64,000 nt of DNA from Nesterenkonia alkaliphila (GCF_009758175.1 NZ_WRPM01000071.1:56012-120011); one strand, 5' to 3'. Positions 33,640 through 45,876 are shown, counted from the stretch's first letter. Notes: generated by a model from the sequence alone, not told the origin. Made by a program: numbers and translations.

Positions 33640-35010
33640 TTACTTCCTGTTGAGCACCGAGCCGACCTCCAGGGCCTCCCGGTCGCTGTCATCATGCAGG
33701 TTGATGCCCTGGAGGTTCTTGGGCACCAGGGAGACTGCAATGAAGGAGACGACGGCCAAACCGCCGATGTAGACGCCGATCAGCCAGGACTTCCCGGTGG
33801 CATCCAGGATCGCCTGCGCGATAGTGGCTGCGAAGGCACCACCGATGATCGAGCCCAGTGCATAGCCGATCGAGACACCGGAGAACCGGATCGAAACCGG
33901 GAACATCTCGGCGTAGAGCGCTGACTGCGGGCCGTAGGAGGGGCCCAGTCCGATGGTCAGGATGAAAATCGCCAGTGCGAACAGCGGCAGTGAGGCAGTG
34001 TCCAGCAGGAACCACATCGGCACCGCCCAGATGATGATGATCCCATAGCCGATCTGGAAGGTCCGCACCCGTCCGATCCGGTCGGAGATCCAGCCGCCAA
34101 GCATGGTGAAGATGAACCAGCCCACACCGCCGATCAGTGAGGCGATCAGCGTCTCGGTGCGCGACATTCCCAAGGCTGAGGCACCGTAGGAGGCGAAGAA
34201 CGCGATGACTAAGTACCCTGCGGCGTTATTGGCTGCGAAGATCAGCGCGGCCAAGAAGGTGTACTTCTTGTGGGTGGTGACCAGCTCCTTCAGCGGTGCG
34301 GAGGATTCCTTCTTGCGGTCCTTCATCTCGGTGAAGACCGGTGACTCCTCCACCTTCAGGCGGATGAGGTACCCGACCACGATCAGCACGAAGGAGAACA
34401 GGAAGGGTACCCGCCAGCCCCACTCGAGGAACTGGTCCTCGGTGAGCGTGGCATTGAGGCCGAACATGAACACTGTGGCCAGCAGCATGCCCAGCGGCAC
34501 ACCGATCTGCGGGTACATCCCGAACAGGCCACGCTTATGCCGCGGGGCGTGCTCCACCGAGAGCAGGGCTGCGCCGCCCCATTCGCCACCGGCGGAGAGG
34601 CCCTGCAGGATGCGCAGGACGATCAGCAGGATAGGCGCGGCCATACCCCATGCGGCGTAGGTGGGCAGCAGGCCGATCAGTACGGTGGCACCGCCCATTC
34701 CCATCAGGGTGATCACCAGCACCAGTTTGCGCCCGAACTTATCGCCTAGGTACCCGGCGAAGATGGCTCCCAGGGGGCGGAAGAGGAACGAGATGCCGAT
34801 CGAGGCCCAGGCAACCAGCTGAGCCAGTGCCGCGTTCTCCTGCCCGAGCGGCTCGAAGTACAGCACCGCCAGGACGAACCCGGCGGCCTGCGCATAGATG
34901 AAGAAGTCGTACCACTCGATAGTGGTGCCGACCAGCGTTCCCGCGAGGACCTTCTTCTCCTCGCGGGTCAGCTCATGGCCCTCTTTGCTGAGGTATGCCT
35001 GCTGGCTCAT
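33640..35010 (-). CDS. MHS-family metabolite:H+ symporter
   Basis: A 456-residue major facilitator with 12 hydrophobic segments. The MHS signature GTTIEWYDFFIYAQAAG lies in the first helix, and the loop motif GYLGDKFGRK between helices 2 and 3. This subfamily carries organic acids such as shikimate, alpha-ketoglutarate and aromatic acids. GGAGG precedes ATG 35010. It diverges from a thioesterase gene across a region with a TetR operator and CRP-like sites, so it may import phenylacetate or a related acid; this is inference. Confidence 0.88.
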   Translation of the reverse strand: MSQQAYLSKEGHELTREEKKVLAGTLVGTTIEWYDFFIYAQAAGFVLAVLYFEPLGQENAALAQLVAWASIGISFLFRPLGAIFAGYLGDKFGRKLVLVITLMGMGGATVLIGLLPTYAAWGMAAPILLIVLRILQGLSAGGEWGGAALLSVEHAPRHKRGLFGMYPQIGVPLGMLLATVFMFGLNATLTEDQFLEWGWRVPFLFSFVLIVVGYLIRLKVEESPVFTEMKDRKKESSAPLKELVTTHKKYTFLAALIFAANNAAGYLVIAFFASYGASALGMSRTETLIASLIGGVGWFIFTMLGGWISDRIGRVRTFQIGYGIIIIWAVPMWFLLDTASLPLFALAIFILTIGLGPSYGPQSALYAEMFPVSIRFSGVSIGYALGSIIGGAFAATIAQAILDATGKSWLIGVYIGGLAVVSFIAVSLVPKNLQGINLHDDSDREALEVGSVLNRK

Positions 35011-35057
35011 TGTGCCTCCATTGACACTCGTGACGCTTCAAGGACGTGGCGCAGCCG

Positions 35058-35094
35058 TGTGAGGAGCTGCACAGGGGGTAGTGATTCAACTCAC
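35058..35094. promoter_or_regulatory. two CRP/GlxR-like sites, MHS-thioesterase divergent promoter
   Basis: TGTGA-N6-GCACA at 35058-35073 (9 of 10 informative positions) and GTGATTCAACTCAC at 35081-35094 (exact GTGA-N6-TCAC) lie side by side, 21 bases from the TetR operator. Both face the divergent starts at 35010 and 35202. Confidence 0.5.
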
Positions 35095-35115
35095 GAACGA
35101 TCAATGTAGCAGACT

Positions 35116-35135
35116 TACTGACCGTTCGGTTAGTA
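35116..35135. promoter_or_regulatory. TetR/PaaR operator, MHS-thioesterase divergent promoter
   Basis: TACTGACCGTTCGGTTAGTA is the most symmetric of the four operators: 16 of 20 positions match the reverse complement, and one further symmetric T/A pair flanks it. It sits between the minus-strand transporter and the plus-strand thioesterase-oxidase pair and is placed to control both. Confidence 0.72.
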
Positions 35136-35201
35136 ATGGTCGCTTTCCCTGGTAGTTTTATTGTGACCCAGAGCACCTCACTCAGCACTGAAGGGGCATA
35201 T

Positions 35202-35996
35202 ATGACAGATCCCAGCACGACGCCGCCTGCCTACTTTGTGCCTTCGGGCAACGGCAGATACCGGGCCACCGAAGCGACCGGCGGGGCATGGAACCCCACC
35301 GAACAGCACATTGCCCCCACCCTGGGTCTGCTGGTGCACGCTCTGGAGCAGGCCGGATATGCCCGGGGCCTGACCCTTTCCCGGCTGAGCTACGACATCT
35401 ACGGAGTGGTGCCGATCGCCGAGGTTGAGATCACCACCCAGGTGCTGCGCCCAGGCCGGACCATTGAACTCAGCGAGGCCACGCTGAGCCATGCCGGCCG
35501 CACTGTGGCGGTGCTGCGGGCCTGGGCTCTGGCCGCCTCTGACACAGCGGACCTGGAGACCTCCAAACTGCCCGCAATGCCCGCCCCGGAGACGATGCAG
35601 CTCTGGAATCCTCAGCATTCCTGGCCCGGCGGGTTCATCGCCACCCTGCCGGACTCCCGCCACCGGCAACTGGGCCCTGGTCGTGCCCAGGCCTGGGCGC
35701 GCACCTCAGTAGACCTGGTGCAGGGCCAGCAGGTCAGCGCCCTGGCCAGCTACATCGGCCTGGTGGATGTCTCCAACGGGGTCGCTGCCGCGATGGACCC
35801 CCGCCAGGTGGCCTATCCGAATGTGGACTCCACCGTCTCACTGTTCCGGCACCCCCGGGGTGAGTGGATTGGGCTGGATGTCACCCAGTCAGCCGGGGCC
35901 GGCGGCGTCGGGCTCACCCAGACAGTGCTGCACGATGAGCATGGGCCGCTGGGCACACTGACTCAGACTCTGACCATCCGGCGCATAAAGGGCTAG
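35202..35996 (+). CDS. thioesterase-like double-hotdog protein (4HBT_3/TesB type)
   Basis: A 264-residue acyl-CoA thioesterase-like protein with two hotdog domains (first: HIAPTLGLLVHALEQAG, LTLSRLSYDIYGVVPIAEVEITTQVLRPGRTIELSEATL; second near the C-terminus: NVDSTVSLFRHPRGEWIGLDVTQSA). Such enzymes release CoA from stalled intermediates; in this regulon it could play the role of PaaI. ATG 35202 (MTDPSTTPPAYF) has AAGGGG 6 bases upstream; the frame is open further but without a site. The FAD oxidase follows after 6 bases. Confidence 0.75.
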   Translation: MTDPSTTPPAYFVPSGNGRYRATEATGGAWNPTEQHIAPTLGLLVHALEQAGYARGLTLSRLSYDIYGVVPIAEVEITTQVLRPGRTIELSEATLSHAGRTVAVLRAWALAASDTADLETSKLPAMPAPETMQLWNPQHSWPGGFIATLPDSRHRQLGPGRAQAWARTSVDLVQGQQVSALASYIGLVDVSNGVAAAMDPRQVAYPNVDSTVSLFRHPRGEWIGLDVTQSAGAGGVGLTQTVLHDEHGPLGTLTQTLTIRRIKG

Positions 35997-36002
35997 GCGC
36001 CG

Positions 36003-37382
36003 ATGACTGGACCCGCAGCCTCCACATTGCTCAGCGAGCTGGCTGCCGCTCTTAGCGAAGACCGGGTCTCGGCAGATCCTGAGCTGCTGAGCCAGAAGGC
36101 CCATGACCGCTCCTACCACTCTTGGGAGCCCCCGCTGGCTGTGGTGCAGCCATTGAGCACCCAGGAGGTCTCGGAGGTGATGCGGATCTGCCAGGCCTAT
36201 GGCATTCCGGTGGTTCCGCGCGGCTCCGGCACCGGGCTGGAGGGCGGTGCTAACACCTCCTCAGGCAGCATCTGCCTGGATCTCTCCGGAATGAAGCAGA
36301 TCATCCACATCGCCGCCGATGATCTCTACGCCACTGCTGAGGCCGGGGTGATGAAGTCGGAGCTGAACGCCGCACTGGCGCAGTACGGTCTGCAGTTCCC
36401 TGCCGGGCCGGGGGTGGACGCCAGTGTGGGTGGTATGGCCGCCACATCGGCCAGCGGCACCACGGCAGTGCGCTACGGCACCCTGAAGGAGAATGTGGTG
36501 GCACTAACCGTAGTGCTGGCCGACGGTTCGGTGATCCGCACCGGGTCCACCACCAAGAAGAGTTCCTCTGGCTATGACCTGACTCATCTGTTTGTGGGCT
36601 CTGAAGGAACTTTGGGGGTGATCACAGAGGTGACCCTGGCCCTGCACCCGGTGCCTGAGGCCAGCGTCTCCGGAGTCTGGTCGCTGCCCTCACTGGAGAG
36701 CGCGGTGGCGCTGGTGGTGGCTGCGCTGCGTTCCAGCCTGCGGCTGACCCGGGTGGAGCTGTTGGACCGCCTCACCGTGGATGCGCTGCGCCGCTACACC
36801 GGCTACAGTGCCCCGGTGACTGAGACGCTGATGGTGGAGTTCTCCGGCTCCGGTGCTGAGGTGCAGGCCCAGTATGCCCAGTTCGCTGAGCTGGCCGAGC
36901 AGTACCGGGCCGCCGAGCACCTGACGGCCGCGGACCCGGAGGAGTCCCGGCAGCTGTGGCAGGCCCGGCATGATGTGCTACCGGCTACCTTGGCGCTGGT
37001 CCCGGGTGCCACCGCCATGGCCACCGATGTCTGCGTGCCGATCTCCAAGCTGCCCGAATGCATTGCAGAGACCAAAGCTGATCTGGATTCCGTGGATCTG
37101 CTGGCCCCGATCGTGGGGCATGTGGGCGATGGCAATTTCCATCTGGCCATGCTGCTGCCTCCCGGGGACGAACAGGCGTTGGCCCGGGCCAAGGAGATCA
37201 ACGCTCGGCTGGTGGACCGCGCTCTGGCCATGGGTGGGACCTGCACCGGGGAGCACGGGGTGGGGATCGGAAAGATTGGGCCGATGAGCACCGAACACGC
37301 CACTGCTCTGGGCGCGATGCGCGCGGTGAAATCCGCCCTGGACCCAGCCGGGCTGCTCAACCCGGGGAAGGTACTGGGCTGA
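36003..37382 (+). CDS. FAD-binding oxidase, GlcD/D-lactate dehydrogenase family
   Basis: A 459-residue flavoprotein of the vanillyl-alcohol oxidase/PCMH fold. FAD-binding motifs are PRGSGTGLEGGAN and GPGVDASVGGMAATSASGTTAVRYG; the C-terminal signature is GGTCTGEHGVGIGKIG. Members oxidise D-2-hydroxyacids (glycolate, D-lactate, 2-hydroxyglutarate, and in some cases aromatic hydroxyacids such as mandelate). It is co-transcribed with the thioesterase behind the TetR operator. An aromatic 2-hydroxyacid substrate, giving a 2-oxoacid for the E1-E2 complex, is an attractive but unproven idea. Confidence 0.87.
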   Translation: MTGPAASTLLSELAAALSEDRVSADPELLSQKAHDRSYHSWEPPLAVVQPLSTQEVSEVMRICQAYGIPVVPRGSGTGLEGGANTSSGSICLDLSGMKQIIHIAADDLYATAEAGVMKSELNAALAQYGLQFPAGPGVDASVGGMAATSASGTTAVRYGTLKENVVALTVVLADGSVIRTGSTTKKSSSGYDLTHLFVGSEGTLGVITEVTLALHPVPEASVSGVWSLPSLESAVALVVAALRSSLRLTRVELLDRLTVDALRRYTGYSAPVTETLMVEFSGSGAEVQAQYAQFAELAEQYRAAEHLTAADPEESRQLWQARHDVLPATLALVPGATAMATDVCVPISKLPECIAETKADLDSVDLLAPIVGHVGDGNFHLAMLLPPGDEQALARAKEINARLVDRALAMGGTCTGEHGVGIGKIGPMSTEHATALGAMRAVKSALDPAGLLNPGKVLG

Positions 37383-37404
37383 AGGTACTGGCTGAGGGTC
37401 CTGG
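37367..37404 (+). repeat. short tandem repeat at a gene end
   Basis: GAAGGTACTGG occurs at 37367-37377 and 37381-37391, and a degenerate copy GAGGGTCCTGG follows at 37394-37404. The first copy contains the last codons of the FAD oxidase gene. It looks like slippage at the stop codon. The remaining gap to 37452 shows only GC-rich weak hairpins. Confidence 0.7.
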
Positions 37405-37452
37405 GCGGCTGAAGGGGCCAGGCCGGACAGGGCCCTGCTGAGCGGTTGCTGT

Positions 37453-39231
37453 TCAGTCTTCTCCGCCGGCCTGCTGCAGCACTGCGAGCGCTGCGGCATC
37501 AGCATCGTCCAGGGTGCGTGCGGTGGTCTGCGGGTCACCGCCGGCCTCGGCGGCGATGGCGGTGCCCCACTGGGCTGAGGAGAGCTGCAGACCCAGCGCA
37601 TAGATCTGGCCCGATGTGCCGTCGCTATGTAGCAGGCGGTGTGGCTGCTCAGTGACCTCGAAGCCTTTGTGCACATGGCTCTGGCCACCGGCCTCCATCA
37701 CTGCAGGCACAGCGAGGCCCTGCTGCAGCAGGCCGCGGACCAGCGGTGATATCGCCTCAGTGATGCGGTTGGGCGGCATCATGGCCTCAATCATGTGCTC
37801 TGCGGCGTAGCGGGCTCCCTGGACCACCGCGGAGTCTGCGATGAAGGCTCGCTGTGTGCTGTCCACTCCGTAGACCGGCTCAGGGCCCAGGAATTCCACG
37901 ATGCCGGCGCGGGCCAGAGCGGCGAGCTCCTCCATGCGCTGCAGCGGGGGCCCGGATGTCAGGCCCTCCACCAGCGCTTCGAACCAGCCCTCCACATCGC
38001 GCAGGCGTGACTCAGGCCGGATCAGGCGCTCGGTGACCAGTCGCTTGATAATCAGCCGGGCTGCGTGGAGGGCGTTGACGGCCATCTTCTCTGGGGATCC
38101 GGCACCTGCTGCGGCAGTGGCGGCGTCGTGCTCGAGCCATTCGATCATGCTCTGCTGATACTCCTCCGGCGAGCTCCAGTGGCGCTCGGTGAAGGGACGG
38201 GCGAAGGATTGGGCGTCGAACTCCCCGGCTCCGCCGAACTGCGCGTAGGTGGTAGTCACATCCTGTTGGATCAGCGGCCAGAGGTGCTCGGTGAAGTCCA
38301 GTTCCCCGTGAGCGTCCACCAGTCTCTGCACGGCTTCCTCGGTGAGGTGGCGCAGCTTGATACCCTCGGGCACAAATCCGGGGGCAGTGGTCTTGGCCCG
38401 GTAGGGGGTGCCGCGGCGGGATCCGGCGATCAGCTGCGGCTCCCGGCCCGAGGCGGTGTAGCTGAGCCGGTGTCCGGGCGGTGCCTCTGGGTCGTGCCGG
38501 AAGCGCCCGCCGCGGCCCGCAGTGACCTGGATCATCAGGTCAAAGAAGTTCAGTCCCATACCGCGGACCAGGACCTTCTCCCCTGCTCCGAAACGCTCAT
38601 AGTCCACATCGGTGGGGATGGCCGGGCCCTGGTAGTGCAGGCCGAGCCGCTCGGCCTGTGCTGCCAGATGTGAGGGGCCTGACCCCTGTTCGGCCTCCAG
38701 GTGCCCCAAGGCCAGGATCACCGCATCAGCCCGATAGTCCCGGCCGGCTGCGGTCAGGAGGTAGCCGTTGCTCCGGCGGCTCAGCTGCGTCACCTCGGCG
38801 CTGATGTGATCAACAGTGACCCCGCGGCCGCGCAGGTGGGCGGAGGCTTCTTTGCTCAGCCAGGCGAGGTAGGTTCCGTAGGCGGCCCGGGCCGGGTATG
38901 TGGCCGCATCCTCGTTCAGCGCATTGGCCCGGCAGTAGTCCATGAAGCTCAGGGAGCAGGATGAAGCTGGCAGCTTCTCTTGGGTCTGGCCGGCGGGGGC
39001 GGCGGTGGGGTAGCTGGCGGGGGTGTTCATCAGATAGAGCGGGGACTGCTCGGGATGCCAGACCTTGCCGGGCCCGTGCGGGGCGGGGTCGAACACGTTG
39101 ACTCGCAGCGGCCGCCGCTGGCCGGGACTGCTCCGTTGGACCTGGGCGAGCAGCCGCTCAAGGAAGCTGGTGCCGCGGGGCCCTGCCCCCACCACCGCGA
39201 TGACGTACTCCTGCTGATTCACCTGCTCCAC
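37453..39231 (-). CDS. FAD/NAD(P)-binding protein (NAD_binding_9 type)
   Basis: A 592-residue protein with an N-terminal FAD-binding motif (VIAVVGAGPRGTSFLERLL) and segments of the HI0933/YdhS-like family (VFDPAPHGPGKVW; NTPASYPTAAP; VILALGHLEAEQG; VRGMGLNFFDLMIQV). These proteins resemble flavin N-hydroxylases or amine oxidoreductases, but their substrates are unknown. GTG 39231 starts it, with no strong ribosome binding site. It stands alone between the GlcD-like gene and tRNA-Ser. I do not assign a reaction. Confidence 0.75.
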   Translation of the reverse strand: MEQVNQQEYVIAVVGAGPRGTSFLERLLAQVQRSSPGQRRPLRVNVFDPAPHGPGKVWHPEQSPLYLMNTPASYPTAAPAGQTQEKLPASSCSLSFMDYCRANALNEDAATYPARAAYGTYLAWLSKEASAHLRGRGVTVDHISAEVTQLSRRSNGYLLTAAGRDYRADAVILALGHLEAEQGSGPSHLAAQAERLGLHYQGPAIPTDVDYERFGAGEKVLVRGMGLNFFDLMIQVTAGRGGRFRHDPEAPPGHRLSYTASGREPQLIAGSRRGTPYRAKTTAPGFVPEGIKLRHLTEEAVQRLVDAHGELDFTEHLWPLIQQDVTTTYAQFGGAGEFDAQSFARPFTERHWSSPEEYQQSMIEWLEHDAATAAAGAGSPEKMAVNALHAARLIIKRLVTERLIRPESRLRDVEGWFEALVEGLTSGPPLQRMEELAALARAGIVEFLGPEPVYGVDSTQRAFIADSAVVQGARYAAEHMIEAMMPPNRITEAISPLVRGLLQQGLAVPAVMEAGGQSHVHKGFEVTEQPHRLLHSDGTSGQIYALGLQLSSAQWGTAIAAEAGGDPQTTARTLDDADAAALAVLQQAGGED

Positions 39232-39254
39232 ATTACCGGCTGGTCATCCTCACT

Positions 39255-39283
39255 TTGCCCTGATGTCGCGGTGCCGGTACGCT
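39255..39283 (+). promoter_or_regulatory. putative promoter of tRNA-Ser
   Basis: TTGCCC (39255-39260) and TACGCT (39278-39283) are separated by 17 bases and match the -35 and -10 elements of primary-sigma promoters moderately well. They lie 42 bases upstream of the tRNA. Confidence 0.4.
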
Positions 39284-39325
39284 GGATAGGCGCGTCTTGA
39301 GCGGCTCCCGCACTCGACGTGACCA

Positions 39326-39417
39326 GGAGGCGTGCCGGAGCGGCCGAACGGACTTCACTGCTAATGAAGGATCCTCTTAACCGGGGATCGGGGGTTCAAA
39401 TCCCCCCGCCTCCGCCA
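39326..39417 (+). tRNA. tRNA-Ser (anticodon GCT)
   Basis: Class II tRNA with acceptor stem GGAGGCG/CGCCTCC, discriminator G and an encoded CCA (39415-39417). The anticodon arm is TTCA-CTGCTAA-TGAA with GCT at 39360-39362. A long variable arm (GGATCC.../GGGGATC) and a T-arm with GTTCAAATC confirm a serine tRNA reading AGC/AGU. Confidence 0.95.
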
Positions 39418-39471
39418 ATGTTCTGTCTCAGAACATTGGAAACACCCTGAACCCATGGTTCGGGGTGTTTC
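39415..39471 (+). terminator. double hairpin after tRNA-Ser
   Basis: CCAATGTTCTG (39415-39425) pairs perfectly with CAGAACATTGG (39429-39439), so the first stem includes the encoded CCA end. A second hairpin follows: GAAACACCCTGAACC (39439-39453) with GGTTCGGGGTGTTTC (39457-39471), a 3-base loop and CTGTTTCT after it. The second stem is a convincing terminator. The first could compete with 3'-end folding of the tRNA precursor. Confidence 0.8.
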
Positions 39472-39554
39472 TGTTTCTAAGTGCCGTGTGGTTGATAGTC
39501 CCCCAGAAGTGCTCATAGTGAGGTCATTGGCCAATCTATAGGCGGCCACCGAGA

Positions 39555-39902
39555 TCACAGTCCCATGACCAGGCGAATACCGTCTTCAACTCTTCGCAGA
39601 TAGTCCCCAGTCAGGGAGCCCACAGGAAAAGGTTCGAAGAACTCCCTCGAGACAGTTCCTACTTGACTGACGATGGCGACCGAGTCGCTGTCCAGGCCCG
39701 TGATGCCTGCAGGGATCAGGACATTCCCGGGGCTGATCTGCCTGCGGAGGTTACGGGTCAGGGGGACAGTCAAGATAGTTGTTATCCGTGACCGAATAAG
39801 CCAATCCTCCTGGAGGATCAGGCTCGGCCGGATCTTCGCGGGCTCTGAACCTCGAGGCTCCCCGAAGTCTGTCCAGACGATGTCCCCTCGCTGGATCACC
39901 AT
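39555..39902 (-). CDS. mazF: MazF/PemK-type toxin
   Basis: A 115-residue endoribonuclease toxin. The family core is visible: MVIQRGDIVWTDFGEPRGSEPAKIRPSLILQ, then TTILTVPLTRN, VLIPAGITGLDSDSVAIVSQVGTV. It would cut mRNA unless bound by its antitoxin. The start overlaps the end of the antitoxin gene by 7 bases, the usual coupled layout. Confidence 0.92.
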   Translation of the reverse strand: MVIQRGDIVWTDFGEPRGSEPAKIRPSLILQEDWLIRSRITTILTVPLTRNLRRQISPGNVLIPAGITGLDSDSVAIVSQVGTVSREFFEPFPVGSLTGDYLRRVEDGIRLVMGL

Positions 39903-40144
39903 TCAACCTTCAACATGTTGCGTTGGGACTCTTGAAGGAAGTCACCGTCAAAGTCATCCGAAGGCTGGCCGTTCTGCTCTATGTCCTCGTTCGCTCGGCG
40001 AGTCAGCTCCGCTTCGTCTTGGAGTTCATCAGCCAGCTTCTGAGCTCCGCGGCGATAGAACTCAGAACGGTTCATGCCGTGGCGCTTGGCAATCCGCTCG
40101 AATCGCTCGAAGTCTTCATCAGGCACAGAGATCGCTGTCTTCAC
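39896..40144 (-). CDS. ribbon-helix-helix antitoxin
   Basis: An 82-residue CopG/MazE-like antitoxin. The N-terminal ribbon-helix-helix is MKTAISVPDEDFERFERIAKRHGMNRSEFYRRGAQ; the acidic C-terminus (about residues 45-82) should wrap the toxin. The start is GTG 40144. A perfect 16-base palindrome begins 7 bases upstream and is the likely autoregulatory operator. Confidence 0.9.
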   Translation of the reverse strand: MKTAISVPDEDFERFERIAKRHGMNRSEFYRRGAQKLADELQDEAELTRRANEDIEQNGQPSDDFDGDFLQESQRNMLKVEW

Positions 40145-40151
40145 ACTTCAA

Positions 40152-40167
40152 GTATGACTAGTCATAC
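40152..40167. promoter_or_regulatory. operator of the toxin-antitoxin pair
   Basis: GTATGACTAGTCATAC is a perfect 16-base palindrome immediately upstream of the antitoxin GTG. Ribbon-helix-helix antitoxins repress their own operons through such sites. Apart from this, 40145-40323 shows no recognisable gene. Confidence 0.75.
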
Positions 40168-40323
40168 CCAAGTTGTCGAGGGCGAGTTTACGACGACGGC
40201 CACCTCGGTCTCGGGCGTCGTCGTACTCAAAATGTCGGCCTCCTCAGCGCACAGTGCTCAGTCAAGTGATTAGAGATCAGCCTATCGGCAGGTACGGAGA
40301 CGGTGCCGGTCTGACCCGTGAGA

Positions 40324-40800
40324 CTACTCCGGGAAGCCGTAGGCGGTAATCGGAGACAGAGAGCCCTCGGCCCACTGCTCCAGGATGAACCGCTCATAAG
40401 GAATGGTTGGTTCAGGTAGATCATTCAGATGCGCCCACTGAAGCTCGGAGGCTTTCTCCGGTTCCCGGATCCTGGGCCGGCCTTCCCAGTTCCGCACCGT
40501 GAAGTAGAAGTCCACCCGTTCATCGATAGGCTTGCCGCTGCCATTGGTGCGGTGCACAACAGTCAACGGAATGAGATCTGCTGCTCTGATCACCACACCC
40601 AGTTCCTCGTGAGCTTCCCGCACCGCCGCCTGGAAAACGCTCTCCGACTCCTCAACATGGCCAGCCGCCCCGCAGGCCCAGTGCTCATCCATCCACCCAG
40701 TGCCTTGACGGTAAGACAGCAGCACCCGATCCTGCTCATCCATTAGGTGCACGAAGGCCGCAGGAACCACTTGGAAACGCTGCACCGGCTCAGTCCTCAT
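40324..40800 (-). CDS. Nudix hydrolase
   Basis: A 158-residue Nudix protein. The full Nudix box GX5EX7REUXEEXGU is present from about residue 45 to 67 (starting GHVEESE and ending REAHEELGV). N-terminal residues VVPAAFVHLMDEQDRVLLSYR fit nucleotide or sugar-nucleotide pyrophosphohydrolases of the MutT type. The substrate cannot be told. AGAAGG precedes ATG 40800. Confidence 0.9.
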   Translation of the reverse strand: MRTEPVQRFQVVPAAFVHLMDEQDRVLLSYRQGTGWMDEHWACGAAGHVEESESVFQAAVREAHEELGVVIRAADLIPLTVVHRTNGSGKPIDERVDFYFTVRNWEGRPRIREPEKASELQWAHLNDLPEPTIPYERFILEQWAEGSLSPITAYGFPE

Positions 40801-40870
40801 GGCACCCTTCTGTTCGCTTTCGATCTGTTCAGTACCAACCCTACGAGGTGGACCCCACCTGGCAGGAAGG

Positions 40871-41749
40871 TCACAGGGCCAGGATCCGGCGGGCGGCGGT
40901 CATCGTGGCCTCCCGGTAGGCCGGGCCGAAGAGCAGCCAGTGCACCCCCAGGTAAAAGAACTGGTGCACAGGAACCCGATCCTGCCAACCTGGCTCAAGC
41001 GGAGCAGTCTCTTGGTAGGGCTCCAGCACCGTGTCCAGATGCGGCAGGCCGAACAGCTGCAGCATCGCCAGATCAGATTCGCGGTGCCCGGCATGCGCTG
41101 CCGGGTCGATCAGCACTGCGCCCTGCGGGGACCAAAGGACATTGCCGCTCCACAGATCGCCGTGGAGGAGAGAGGCCGGCTCGGAGCCGTCGAAGTCCCC
41201 AGCGGCAATCCGGTCCCGTGCCGCCCGGAGCACCTCCAGGTCCGAGGACGACGCCCGATGGAGCCGAGCGGAGACCGGCGGCACCTCGGGGTCTCCCGAG
41301 GCAATTGCGGAGCGTGAGCGAAGCGACGCCGCCTGCTCATCCAGCTGCCCCAGCACCGGGTCCAGCCGCTCCGCGGCATGGAATGCTCCCCAGGAGCTGT
41401 GCCGGCCCGCCCCCAGCTCCAACAACTGTCCAGCGGGTCCGAACAGCGCCGGAACCGACGGAGGATGCCCGGGCGGAAGCTGCCCGAACCGAGGTGGGGC
41501 GGCGTCGTCGCGCCCTGCGCGCTCCGGCCAGAGCCAGGTGTGCAGCCGGGCCAGAGCTGCTCCGAAGCCCCGGGCAGCCTCCTGGGTGGCCTCACCGGTG
41601 GCGATACTCTCCAGGACCAGTGCTTCTGGCTGGACCTCCAGCACCTCCACCACCCGTGGTCCGCCGGCCTGCTCGGCAGAGCGCAGCCAGCGCAGCCCGG
41701 CAGCCTCAGCCGCTCCGGCAGGCCCCAGAACGCGTTTGGTGAAGCTCAT
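40871..41749 (-). CDS. fructosamine kinase-family protein
   Basis: A 292-residue kinase-like protein. The catalytic loop LLHGDLWSGNVLW and the metal-binding LIDPAAHAGHRESDLAMLQLFG are diagnostic of fructosamine-3-kinase/ketosamine kinase proteins, which phosphorylate glycated amines or proteins for repair. It lies just downstream of the inositol monophosphatase-like gene on the same strand (17-base gap), so the two may form an operon with ligA. Confidence 0.88.
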   Translation of the reverse strand: MSFTKRVLGPAGAAEAAGLRWLRSAEQAGGPRVVEVLEVQPEALVLESIATGEATQEAARGFGAALARLHTWLWPERAGRDDAAPPRFGQLPPGHPPSVPALFGPAGQLLELGAGRHSSWGAFHAAERLDPVLGQLDEQAASLRSRSAIASGDPEVPPVSARLHRASSSDLEVLRAARDRIAAGDFDGSEPASLLHGDLWSGNVLWSPQGAVLIDPAAHAGHRESDLAMLQLFGLPHLDTVLEPYQETAPLEPGWQDRVPVHQFFYLGVHWLLFGPAYREATMTAARRILAL

Positions 41750-41766
41750 CGGCCCCTGCCTGGCAG

Positions 41767-45876
<4,110 letters not shown>

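Noticed and set aside
39326..40144. Genomic island integrated at tRNA-Ser
   Set aside because: No integrase gene and no repeated tRNA 3' end were found further right; only a two-gene toxin-antitoxin pair is present.
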